Source: Bacteroidota bacterium (GTDB lineage: Bacteria; Bacteroidota; Bacteroidia; Bacteroidales; VadinHA17). From it: DNA of 18,066 nucleotides. Shown here in pieces: positions 7,279 through 14,799 of the stretch. Position 1 is the stretch's first letter; the number at the start of each line of letters is the position of its first letter. The stretch is from the NCBI GenBank assembly GCA_022711195.1, contig JAKLFN010000022.1, positions 1-18,066 of the forward strand, in the 5' to 3' direction. Made by a program: the position numbers and the translations under genes. A model generated the notes under the pieces. The model made no database searches and was not told where the DNA came from. It saw only the letters and a program-made list of their open reading frames with translations.

Positions 7279-8250
7279 ATGTCCCAAAAGGAAACAGCCG
7301 TTGGTATTGATATTGGCGGGACGAATACTGTTTTCGGTTTAGTTGACCGGGACGGTAATATTCTTGCAGAAGGGAAGCTGAAGACAACCAGTTATAGCAC
7401 CTTTGATGATTTTGTCGAGGCACTCTGGACACGGATATACTATGCTGCCGGGAGAGCCGGTGAGAGTATTAAAATAATGGGATTTGGCATTGGCGCACCT
7501 GCGGGAAATATAAACCGGGGAACCATAGAATATGCTGCCGGCCTCCCGTGGACAGGTGTAATTCCTGTTACAGAAATATTTAATAAGCATATCAAGGCGC
7601 GGATTATTGTCACAAACGATGCTAATGCAGCAGCTGTCGGAGAAATGATCTATGGCGGCGCCAAAGGCATGAACGATTTTGTTGTGATAACTCTCGGGAC
7701 TGGTCTTGGCAGCGGAATTGTTGCCGATGGGAAACTTATTTATGGGCATAACGGATTTGCCGGTGAAATAGGGCACACCTCGGTATTCATGGGCCAGGAG
7801 GGAAGAGAGTGCGGATGCGGGAAAAAGGGGTGCCTTGAAACTTATGTCTCTGCAACAGGCATCACCCGCACAATGATGGCGCTCATGGCCGAAAGCAGGA
7901 ATCCTTGTTCGCTAAGGAGTGTGAGTGTCGGAAAATTAAACTCAAAAATGATATATGATGCTGCCAGGAACGGTGATCCTCTGGCGCTGAAAGCATTCAT
8001 GGAAACTGGCAGGATTTTAGGTTACAAGCTTGCAGACGTTGTAGCACATACCGATCCTGAGGCGATTTTTCTATTCGGGGGGCTATCTCTGGCCGGGGAG
8101 CTGATTCTGGAACCGGCCAGGAAAGCAATGGAGGAAAATCTGCTATATGTTTACAGGGGAAAAGTAAAACTACTGGAATCGCAGCTGAACAATAAGAATG
8201 CTGCTGTTCTGGGTGCAAGCTCGTTAATTTGGTCTAAAAACATATTATGA
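7279..8250 (+). CDS. ROK-family sugar kinase, copy 2
   Basis: A 323-aa ROK kinase with DIGGTNTVFG (11-20), GFGIGAP (68-74), catalytic D114 in VTNDANAAA, LGTGLGSG (139-146) and the zinc block E163, H166, C178, C180 and C185. By eye roughly half of its residues match the copy at 5526-6482, with motif spacing kept except for a small insertion before the ECGCG block. The frame runs up to a TTG at 7222, but the ATG at 7279 matches the N-terminus of copy 1 and follows a plausible promoter. Its stop overlaps the start of the next gene (ATGA), so the small membrane protein is probably translated by coupling. Different sugar specificity from copy 1 is likely but cannot be read from the sequence. Confidence 0.93.
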   Translation: MSQKETAVGIDIGGTNTVFGLVDRDGNILAEGKLKTTSYSTFDDFVEALWTRIYYAAGRAGESIKIMGFGIGAPAGNINRGTIEYAAGLPWTGVIPVTEIFNKHIKARIIVTNDANAAAVGEMIYGGAKGMNDFVVITLGTGLGSGIVADGKLIYGHNGFAGEIGHTSVFMGQEGRECGCGKKGCLETYVSATGITRTMMALMAESRNPCSLRSVSVGKLNSKMIYDAARNGDPLALKAFMETGRILGYKLADVVAHTDPEAIFLFGGLSLAGELILEPARKAMEENLLYVYRGKVKLLESQLNNKNAAVLGASSLIWSKNIL

Positions 8251-8660
8251 TCCGGAAACCTATACCCGAGGAAATGGCAAATTTCAATGAAATTCTGAAT
8301 TTTATTCTTGGTGCCATATTTGTAGTGTTGATATTCATCCTTGCCTATGCATATCTGAAGCCGCACCAACTCCATAAGCGGCGTCTTCTCTCGACGCTGA
8401 TGCTGAAATCGACCTTCCTGGTATATCTCCTGGTGCTGCTGCTGGCAGTTTATTTTTCCGCACTTGTAAAAGGAGGCCTCGGGGAGGTATTCTACGGTAT
8501 AGAATTTTTTGCCTTCCTGATCGTACTGTTTGTCCCGAACATAGGAATACTTGCCAGGAAGCTCGGTTATTTCAGCAAGAAAAGGGAAAACTATAACTGG
8601 TTTTTTACGGTGGTGAACATCCTTTCGACAATCGCTGTTCTGGTAATGTTTTTTATCTGA
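8247..8660 (+). CDS. Small four-helix membrane protein, unknown function
   Basis: This 137-aa protein has four hydrophobic segments, at about residues 15-37, 53-70, 83-102 and 119-137, joined by short basic loops. I recognise no family motif. Its ATG overlaps the ROK stop by 4 bp, a strong sign of coexpression. An internal methionine (residue 10, MANFNEIL) gives an alternative start without the overlap. Its location suggests a minor role linked to the kinase or simply shared transcription. Confidence 0.75.
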   Translation: MIRKPIPEEMANFNEILNFILGAIFVVLIFILAYAYLKPHQLHKRRLLSTLMLKSTFLVYLLVLLLAVYFSALVKGGLGEVFYGIEFFAFLIVLFVPNIGILARKLGYFSKKRENYNWFFTVVNILSTIAVLVMFFI

Positions 8661-8706
8661 TCTGAAAAGAGGTCTTTATACCGAACAGAATCTGCTGTGG
8701 ATAGCG

Positions 8707-8714
8707 TAAATTTG
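8707..8714 (+). promoter_or_regulatory. -7 box for the AMP-ligase gene
   Basis: TAAATTTG matches TAnnTTTG exactly and lies 25 bp before the ATG at 8740, giving a leader of about 20 nt. No clean TTTG is seen 19-21 bp upstream. It falls in the only sizeable gap before a tightly packed four-gene run. Confidence 0.5.
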
Positions 8715-8739
8715 TTGTCAGAAATTAAAACAAAATATT

Positions 8740-10392
8740 ATGATCAGGGAACGTTTAATAGGGTATTTCGAGGAAAGTATCAGGAAGAACTGGGATATCG
8801 AAGCCTTATCGAATTACAAGGAAAAGGGTTATACCTATAAGGAGATTGCAGAAAAGATACTTAAGTTTCATACTTTTTTCAGGGCGACAGGGATTAAGGA
8901 AGGCGACAAGGTAGCTCTGGTAGGCCGTAACTCGGCAAACTGGTGTGTGACATATATAGCGACAGTATGCTATGGTGCAGTTATTGTTCCGATACTGCCC
9001 GACTTTAAACCCGACGATCTGATGAACCTGATAAATCACTCAGATTCATGCCTCCTCTTTACCGATGACAAGATCTTTGAATCGCTCGATATGTCAAAGC
9101 TGTCGCAGATTCAGGGCGTTATTTCTCTCGACAACTTCGATCTGATAACAGCCTCCAAACCTGAGATACGCGAAGCATTTTCGAATAACAACGAACGGTT
9201 TTCGAAAACTTACCCGGAGCTTAAACAGGAACATGTCAGATTCTCGGATATTACCAATGACAAGCTTGCTGTGATCAGCTATACAGGCGGCACGACAGGC
9301 TTCTCAAAAGGAGTTATGATCTCGCATAACAGCCTGGCAGCGAACATCAGGTTTGCCCAGAACAACATGCCGCTATCGCCGGGAGACCCGATAGTATCAT
9401 TTCTTCCTCTTGCACACACTTATGGTTGTGCATTCGAATTTCTTTTCCCCTTTACAATAGGCTGTCATATTACCATTCTTACCAAGACGCCATCGCCACA
9501 GATAATTCTTCAGGCTTTCAAGGAAATAAGGCCAAGGCTCGTTCTTTCTGTACCTCTGGTTATCGAGAAGATCTTCAAAAAACAGATATTGCCGGTGATC
9601 ACAAAGCCGCATATGAAAATACTTCTTGCCATTCCCGGGCTGAACGCTATTCTTCACAGGAAGATTAACCAGAAGCTGACCACATCATTTGGAGGAAGGG
9701 CAAAAGAGATTGTTATAGGAGGTGCTCCTTTCAATGCAGAAGCTGAAAGATTTTTCAGAAAGATTAAGTTTAATTTTTCTGTCGGCTATGGGATGACCGA
9801 ATGCGGTCCGCTGATCAGTTACAGGTCGTGGACTACAACCGTGCTTGGCGGTTCAGGCAAGTCGGTTGACACCCTCGAGGTGAAGATTGACTCTCCTGAT
9901 CCTGAGAAGCAGATCGGGGAAATAATTCTTCGTGGAGAGAATGTCATGCTGGGTTATTACAAGAACGAGAAAGCTACCCGCGAAATGATCGATAGCGACG
10001 GATGGATGCATACCGGCGACCTTGGACTGATTGACCGGGACGGCAATATCTTCATCAAAGGAAGGAGCAAGACCATGCTGCTCGGCCCCTCGGGAAAAAA
10101 TATCTTCCCCGAAGAGATAGAAGCCGTTATCAATAATATGGACTTTATTGCCGAGTCGCTGGTTATCATGGAAGACAATAAGCTGATCGGCCTGATCTAT
10201 CCTGATTTCGACATGCTGAAAAACCACAATATCCCAGAGGAAAAAATTCCGGGAATACTGGAGGAAACAAGAAAAGCAGTAAACGAAAAAATACCTGATT
10301 TCATGCAGGTAAGCAAATACAGGATCCATCCCGAAGAGTTTGCAAAAACACCCAAGAGAAGCATCAAGAGATTTTTATATACCAAGGAGTAG
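8740..10392 (+). CDS. AMP-forming acyl-CoA synthetase-like ligase
   Basis: A 550-aa ANL-superfamily enzyme, closest in appearance to long-chain fatty acid-CoA ligases. Motifs in order: YTGGTTGFSKGVMISH (181-196, ATP-phosphate loop), PLAHTYG (223-229), VIGGAPF (325-331), VGYGMTECGP (348-357), DGWMHTGDLGLIDRDG (420-435) and IKGRSKTMLLGPSGKNIFPE (439-458). It should activate a carboxylic acid as an acyl-AMP and probably transfer it to CoA. The usual C-terminal KTxxGK motif with the catalytic lysine appears as AKTPKRSIKRF (535-545); the conserved position seems to hold S541 with lysines at 539 and 543. It is the first gene of a close run with ispD. Confidence 0.9.
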   Translation: MIRERLIGYFEESIRKNWDIEALSNYKEKGYTYKEIAEKILKFHTFFRATGIKEGDKVALVGRNSANWCVTYIATVCYGAVIVPILPDFKPDDLMNLINHSDSCLLFTDDKIFESLDMSKLSQIQGVISLDNFDLITASKPEIREAFSNNNERFSKTYPELKQEHVRFSDITNDKLAVISYTGGTTGFSKGVMISHNSLAANIRFAQNNMPLSPGDPIVSFLPLAHTYGCAFEFLFPFTIGCHITILTKTPSPQIILQAFKEIRPRLVLSVPLVIEKIFKKQILPVITKPHMKILLAIPGLNAILHRKINQKLTTSFGGRAKEIVIGGAPFNAEAERFFRKIKFNFSVGYGMTECGPLISYRSWTTTVLGGSGKSVDTLEVKIDSPDPEKQIGEIILRGENVMLGYYKNEKATREMIDSDGWMHTGDLGLIDRDGNIFIKGRSKTMLLGPSGKNIFPEEIEAVINNMDFIAESLVIMEDNKLIGLIYPDFDMLKNHNIPEEKIPGILEETRKAVNEKIPDFMQVSKYRIHPEEFAKTPKRSIKRFLYTKE

Positions 10393-10414
10393 CCCCCTCG
10401 ATTAATATGCAGTT

Positions 10415-11086
10415 ATGAAACTATATGCGGTTATTGTTGCCGGAGGCAGCGGAAAAAGAATGGGGGCGGAACTCCCAAAACAATACCTGGAAATCTCCGG
10501 GAAGCCGGTACTGATGCATACCCTTGAGAGGTTTAAGCAATTCTCCGACACAATTGAGATCATAACTGTGCTTCCTGAGAATCAGCTTCGCTTCTGGGAC
10601 GATCTCCAGAAGAAATACTCCTTCAATGTTCCACATACCCTCGTCAGGGGCGGTAAGGCTCGCTTTTTTTCAGTCCGCAACGGACTAAAATTCGTCGAGG
10701 ACGATGCCCTGGTAGCAATACATGATGGTGTAAGGCCTTTTGTCAGCCTCGAAACCATAAGGCGTTGTTTCGACACTGCAGGAAATCTTGGTAATGCAAT
10801 TCCGGTTATACCTGCTTCGGACAGTCTGCGCATGATCACGGATAACGGGAGTGCACCTGTTAACAGGCTTATTGTGAGGCAGGTTCAGACACCACAGGTG
10901 TTTCACTCCGGCATAATTAAAAACGCCTACAGGCAGGATTATCTACCCGAGTTTACCGACGACGCAACTGTTCTTGAGAAAACAGGAGTTACAATAAACC
11001 TTGTCGAGGGGAACCGTGAAAATATAAAGATCACCACACCCGAAGACCTGATCATTTCTGCTGCGTTGCTGCCGGCAATGTCGTAA
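10415..11086 (+). CDS. ispD: 2-C-methyl-D-erythritol 4-phosphate cytidylyltransferase
   Basis: IspD transfers CMP from CTP to methylerythritol phosphate, the third step of the MEP isoprenoid pathway. The 223-aa protein has AGGSGKRMG (9-17, with R15), PKQYL with K22, IHDGVRPFV (102-110), VQTPQVF (157-163), TDDATVLEK (181-189) and NIKITTPEDL with K205. These correspond to the nucleotide-binding loop and catalytic basic residues of the E. coli enzyme. It lies 22 bp after the AMP-ligase and 22 bp before the DUF4197 gene, in an operon-like run. No ispF-like fusion domain is present. Confidence 0.96.
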   Translation: MKLYAVIVAGGSGKRMGAELPKQYLEISGKPVLMHTLERFKQFSDTIEIITVLPENQLRFWDDLQKKYSFNVPHTLVRGGKARFFSVRNGLKFVEDDALVAIHDGVRPFVSLETIRRCFDTAGNLGNAIPVIPASDSLRMITDNGSAPVNRLIVRQVQTPQVFHSGIIKNAYRQDYLPEFTDDATVLEKTGVTINLVEGNRENIKITTPEDLIISAALLPAMS

Positions 11087-11108
11087 AACCATTTCTAAAA
11101 ATTCAGAC

Positions 11109-11870
11109 ATGAAATCAAGGGTGACAATTTTAATATTACTTGCATTGCTGACAGCAGGCTGTGCTGAATTACTTAATGTCCTGTCGACGACTACAGGGCC
11201 GGCGCCCCTGACTGAAGCGGAGGTTACAGGAGGTCTTAAGGAGGCTCTCATCACAGGTGCAAAGAATGCTGCGCTCCGGCTGGCGGCCGAAAATGGTTAT
11301 TATGGCGATGCGCTGGTAAAAATTCCCCTTCCTGATGAAGCAAAGGTTATTGTTGATAATATCTCACGAATTCCAGGTGGTGAAAAGCTCGTGGAGGATG
11401 TGATACTCAGGATAAACAGGGCCGCCGAAGATGCTGCAAAGGAAGTGGCACCGATATTTGTAAACAGTGTTACAGGTATGACCATAACTGATGCTTTCAA
11501 TATTCTTAACGGGCCCGATAATGCGGCAACAACATATCTGCGTAACACAACATACGACCAGCTCTACCAGCTGTACAAGCCCAGGATACAGGCTTCAACA
11601 GAGAAAAAACTGATAGGCAATATTTCAACAAAAGAGTCATGGAATACACTGACATCGAAATGGAATACTGCAGCAAACTCTATTGCAGGAAGAATTGCAG
11701 GGCTGAAACCTGTCAGCACTGATCTTGACGATTTTCTTACCAGTAAAGCGCTTTCGGGAATGTTTCTTAAAGTTGAAGGCGAAGAACTTAAAATAAGAAA
11801 AGAAGTGTCTGCACGTATTACCCCGGTACTACAGAGAGTATTCGGCTCACTCGATAACAAGATCAATTAA
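11109..11870 (+). CDS. DUF4197 lipoprotein
   Basis: A 253-aa predicted lipoprotein with signal MKSRVTILILLALLTAGC and a lipobox ending at C18. The mature part matches the DUF4197 pattern: GLKEALITGAKNAA (42-55), YYGDALVKIPLP (64-75), then an alpha-helical body with AAEDAAKEVAPIFVNSVT and a late ALSGMFLKVEGEE segment near 214-226. The family is of unknown function and probably sits in the periplasm or at the outer membrane. It is 13 bp ahead of the next gene. Confidence 0.85.
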   Translation: MKSRVTILILLALLTAGCAELLNVLSTTTGPAPLTEAEVTGGLKEALITGAKNAALRLAAENGYYGDALVKIPLPDEAKVIVDNISRIPGGEKLVEDVILRINRAAEDAAKEVAPIFVNSVTGMTITDAFNILNGPDNAATTYLRNTTYDQLYQLYKPRIQASTEKKLIGNISTKESWNTLTSKWNTAANSIAGRIAGLKPVSTDLDDFLTSKALSGMFLKVEGEELKIRKEVSARITPVLQRVFGSLDNKIN

Positions 11871-11883
11871 GCAGTTTATACCT

Positions 11884-13011
11884 ATGCTTGAAAAAAGTCT
11901 CCTGTCATTCAGAGGTCTCGAAGTAAGGATCACCGATCATGCCAACGAGGGGATCATGGAGATCCTTAACAATTCTGTACAGGGTTCGGAAGGAGGGATG
12001 AGATTCCAGCTCCAGAACATTGCCGGAAAAATTTCCGCATACCGCGACCAGATACGTTTTATCTCTCTTTACAAGAACAACAGGATCACAGGAACTGTTG
12101 GAGCATGTTTCCGCCTGTCGGGGCAGGGGCCGCTCCGTTTTCCTTCGACATATATAAGATACTTGGCTTTCCAGTCGACATACCAGACCGATGCAGGCAT
12201 AAGGAAGAAGAAACAGACTCTCATAAAGTCGGAGTCCGATGACTCCTTTAAGCAGAGGACACTGGAAATATTCAGTAACCCGCATCTTCTTGGCCTGCCG
12301 GGGATATTTGAAAAGGGTCCTCACATAATGTATGCTTTTGTCGAAAGCATGAATGAGAGGTCAAAGAACCTTGTTTACCAGGCAGGGTATGAATATATCA
12401 GGTCGTTTCTTACGGTAGCCTTCAGCAGGTTCAGCCCCGTGTCAGACCGAAGGGTTTCAAAACTTTCCGGGGAAGAAAAACCGGTAATGAAGAGCCTTCT
12501 TTCAGGCTTTTACAGGAACTATTCATTTTTCACCGATGAATATGCGCTTAACGGCGACAGGTATTATGTTTTAAAGGAAGGTGAAGAGATCATTGCGGGA
12601 GTATGTGCAATACCATCGATCTATAAGGTTTATGAAGTCCCCGGAATCTGGGGATGGATCATGATGAAAGTTCTTCCGAAAACTCCCTATTACAGAAGGC
12701 TTTTCAGGCCCGGGGAGTTTAAATATCTTGTCTTTGATGCTATATATTATAAGAAGGGAAGGGAGGATGCCCTGGCGCCGCTTCTCGAATCTGCCTGCGC
12801 CAGCGAAGGATTTAATACCGGTCTTACCTGGCTTGACGACCGCAGTGAATTATATGACACCATAAGGACGGAAGTCAATATGGGTGTGTTGAACAGGATG
12901 CTGAATGCCAAGCCCGGGCTTGTATTTGCAAGGTTCCTGAACCTGGGCGAAGAGGAGAAGAACCGGTTCTATGATGCCCCCGCATATATTTCCGGATTTG
13001 ACTTTTCTTGA
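11884..13011 (+). CDS. Uncharacterised protein, possibly GNAT-like
   Basis: The 375-aa protein has no signal peptide or membrane segment. Two regions recall acetyltransferase (GNAT) folds. One is a strand-turn pattern at 58-73 (RFISLYKNNRITGTVG) followed by RYLAFQSTYQTD. The other is a C-terminal half with YYVLKEGEEIIAGVCAIPSI and KYLVFDAIYYKKGRED, where a second domain would sit. No acetyl-CoA loop (Q/RxxGxG/A) is obvious, so the assignment is weak. It is the last gene of the run that begins with the AMP-ligase. Function unknown; an acyl- or aminoacyl-transferase acting on a lipid or cell-wall precursor is one possibility. Confidence 0.6.
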   Translation: MLEKSLLSFRGLEVRITDHANEGIMEILNNSVQGSEGGMRFQLQNIAGKISAYRDQIRFISLYKNNRITGTVGACFRLSGQGPLRFPSTYIRYLAFQSTYQTDAGIRKKKQTLIKSESDDSFKQRTLEIFSNPHLLGLPGIFEKGPHIMYAFVESMNERSKNLVYQAGYEYIRSFLTVAFSRFSPVSDRRVSKLSGEEKPVMKSLLSGFYRNYSFFTDEYALNGDRYYVLKEGEEIIAGVCAIPSIYKVYEVPGIWGWIMMKVLPKTPYYRRLFRPGEFKYLVFDAIYYKKGREDALAPLLESACASEGFNTGLTWLDDRSELYDTIRTEVNMGVLNRMLNAKPGLVFARFLNLGEEEKNRFYDAPAYISGFDFS

Positions 13012-13111
13012 ATGCCGAAAAATTTATAAATTTAAACTCTGGTTTCTGTTTACCGGAAAAGATCAGCATTCTGTTATTGTATAACTGCTAAGGATTTCTA
13101 AAAATATTACT

Positions 13112-14578
13112 ATGAATAAGTCTAATATTCCTCTTAAGATTTTTGCATTTATTGCACTGGTTGTTCTTGTTGTGGCATGTGCCGTTAATCCGGTAACAGG
13201 AAAACGACAGCTGATGCTTATGTCTGAAGACCAGGAGCTTCAGCTGGGAGCCTCCTACGATCCTCAGGTGCTGGCGACTTTTGGTGAATATAACAATACC
13301 TCACTAAAGAATTTTGTACAGCTTCAGGCTAACCAGATGGGAAAGATCTCACACAGGCCCAATCTTCAGTATCATGTCAAGGTTCTTGATTCACCCGTCG
13401 TCAATGCGTTTGCTGTTCCCGGCGGGTACATCTATCTGACCCGCGGAATACTTGCACAGTTAAACAGCGAGGCTGAGCTTGCTGGCGTTATCGCACATGA
13501 AATGGGACACATCACAGCCCGTCATTCAGCCAGCCAGCAGACAAAACAGACACTTGGACAGCTCGTCCTGGTCGGGGGTATGATTGCTTCAGAAAGAATT
13601 GCACAGTATGCCGAATATGCCATGCAGGGCATGCAGCTCTTATTCCTGAAGTTCAGCCGCGATGATGAACGTGAAGCCGACAGGCTTGGTGTTATGTATT
13701 CATCACTGACAGGCTATGATGCAAATCAGATGGCTGAATTCTTTAAAGTACTCTATAAGATGGATCTTGCGGCTAACCAGGGTGGTGTTCCCACTTTCCT
13801 GTCGACACATCCCGATCCGGGTGACAGGTACAATTATGTAAGCATAAGGGCAAAAGCCTGGCAGGACAGCCTTAAGCTTCCCGAATATAAGATTAACCAT
13901 GACAGTTACCTGAAACTCGTTGACGGGATTATTTACGGAGAAGATCCGCGTCAGGGCTATTGCGAGGGTACAACTTTTTATCATCCCGAGATGAAATTCA
14001 GGTTTACATATCCCACTGGCTGGCAATTTCAGAACAGCCCGATGCAGGTGACCATGGGTCCTTCGGATGGTAGCGCCATGATCCTTTTTACCATGTCGGG
14101 AGAGAAAACCCTGAAGGTTGCTGCTGATTCAGCACTGAGCCAGTACGGGCTCAAGCTTGCCAGTTCAAAGGATTTGACAGTGAACACTCTGCCTGCACTG
14201 GCCACATTATCGAAGCAGACAACACAGGATCAATCAACGGGGACCACATCGACAAATGTCGTTATGTCGTATTTTATCAGCTATAACAACCAGATATTTG
14301 TTTTTCACGGGGTATCCGCAGAACCAAATTTTGCGACTTCCTCACCTGCATTTGAGCAGACGATGAACAGTTTTGCCAGGCTCACCGATGCGGCGAAGAT
14401 TAATGTTGTGCCCAACAAGCTCTTAGTTAAGACTGTTCCGAAATCAGGGACAGTATCGCAAGCACTGACAGCTCTTGGGGTGAAGCAGGACAAGCTGGCT
14501 GAAATGGCGCTGCTGAACAATCTTGAGCTTACGGATAATATATCTGCAGGAAAGCTGATTAAGATAGCAGGTAAATAA
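13112..14578 (+). CDS. M48-family zinc metalloprotease lipoprotein
   Basis: A 488-aa predicted lipoprotein protease (signal ending VVAC, C23), probably in the periplasm and involved in envelope quality control. The M48 site is AHEMGH (128-133), with H129 and H133 as zinc ligands and E130 as the catalytic base; the third ligand is E188 in DEREADRLG. STHPDPGDR (231-239) is the usual family tail motif. After the protease domain come a beta-rich segment (about 285-425) and a degenerate LysM-like C-terminus (about 438-486) ending in LIKIAG. The ATG at 13112 is 100 bp from the previous gene, with no clear consensus promoter in that gap. Confidence 0.93.
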   Translation: MNKSNIPLKIFAFIALVVLVVACAVNPVTGKRQLMLMSEDQELQLGASYDPQVLATFGEYNNTSLKNFVQLQANQMGKISHRPNLQYHVKVLDSPVVNAFAVPGGYIYLTRGILAQLNSEAELAGVIAHEMGHITARHSASQQTKQTLGQLVLVGGMIASERIAQYAEYAMQGMQLLFLKFSRDDEREADRLGVMYSSLTGYDANQMAEFFKVLYKMDLAANQGGVPTFLSTHPDPGDRYNYVSIRAKAWQDSLKLPEYKINHDSYLKLVDGIIYGEDPRQGYCEGTTFYHPEMKFRFTYPTGWQFQNSPMQVTMGPSDGSAMILFTMSGEKTLKVAADSALSQYGLKLASSKDLTVNTLPALATLSKQTTQDQSTGTTSTNVVMSYFISYNNQIFVFHGVSAEPNFATSSPAFEQTMNSFARLTDAAKINVVPNKLLVKTVPKSGTVSQALTALGVKQDKLAEMALLNNLELTDNISAGKLIKIAGK

Positions 14579-14586
14579 AAATTTAT

Positions 14587-14594
14587 TATTTTTG
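14587..14594 (+). promoter_or_regulatory. -7 box upstream of the tRNA region
   Basis: TATTTTTG matches TAnnTTTG exactly, nine bases after the M48 stop codon. No TTTG occurs 19-21 bp upstream. Transcription would begin near 14600, just before the decayed tRNA copy, and continue into tRNA-Val. Confidence 0.45.
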
Positions 14595-14602
14595 CCGGGC
14601 GT

Positions 14603-14661
14603 GCGATTTTAGCTCAGCTGGTTCAGTCCCGCCTGAGGCGGGATGACCGGCATGAGGTCAC
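14603..14661 (+). pseudogene. Decayed tRNA-Val copy
   Basis: TTAGCTCAGCTGGTTCAG (14609-14626) is identical to positions 14681-14698 of the intact tRNA. GACCGGCATGAGGTCAC (14645-14661) matches the anticodon-to-T-stem stretch 14710-14726 in 15 of 17 bases. Between them an 18-base palindromic insert replaces 11 bases of the D and anticodon stems. The acceptor is poor (4 of 7 matching) and the T arm and 3' acceptor are missing, so it cannot make a functional tRNA. Confidence 0.75.
14627..14643. repeat. GC-rich 17-bp palindrome inside the tRNA remnant
   Basis: TCCCGCC-TGA-GGCGGGA is a perfect 7-bp stem with a three-base loop. It is unlike its AT-rich surroundings and has no T-run, so a terminator is unlikely. 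It may be a short dispersed palindrome inserted into an old tRNA copy. Confidence 0.7.
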
Positions 14662-14674
14662 AAAAAAAAAAGAA

Positions 14675-14749
14675 GGGACGTTAGCTCAGCTGGTTCAGAG
14701 CGCTTGCTTGACAGGCAAGAGGTCACTGGTTCGATCCCAGTACGCCCCA
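14675..14749 (+). tRNA. tRNA-Val (anticodon GAC)
   Basis: A complete cloverleaf: acceptor 14675-14681 with 14742-14748, D arm 14684-14687/14698-14701, anticodon stem CTTGC/GCAAG around loop TTGACAG with anticodon GAC at 14710-14712, T stem ACTGG/CCAGT with loop TTCGATC, and discriminator A at 14749. The CCA end is not encoded. One acceptor pair is mismatched (A14678 with C14745). Confidence 0.93.
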
Positions 14750-14753
14750 CATA

Positions 14754-14799
14754 AAAAAGAGTGAGAGTGAGAGTGAGAGCGAGCTAACTCACTCTTTTT
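14754..14799. terminator. Bidirectional terminator-like hairpin after tRNA-Val
   Basis: AAAAAGAGTGAG (14754-14765) pairs perfectly with CTCACTCTTTTT (14788-14799); the T-run suits termination of the plus-strand tRNA transcript, and the A-run becomes a U-run for the minus-strand adaptor gene. The loop contains four copies of a 6-bp GAGTGA repeat (14759-14782). The right arm overlaps the last codons of the adaptor gene. Confidence 0.65.

Noticed and set aside
7339..7776. 145-codon minus-strand open frame inside ROK copy 2
   Set aside because: It is antisense to the conserved ROK active-site region and mirrors a similar frame opposite ROK copy 1, as expected from shared coding sequence.
9853..10329. 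Long minus-strand open frame inside the AMP-ligase gene
   Set aside because: It lies opposite conserved motifs of a clear ANL enzyme, and its translation is unlike any recognisable family.
13020..13033. 14-bp AT palindrome AAATTTATAAATTT before the M48 gene
   Set aside because: Pure A/T palindromes of this length are common in AT-rich spacers; there is no second copy and no promoter alignment to support an operator.
14603..14661. A second functional tRNA upstream of tRNA-Val
   Set aside because: It lacks a T arm and 3' acceptor half, and its anticodon arm is replaced by a palindrome.
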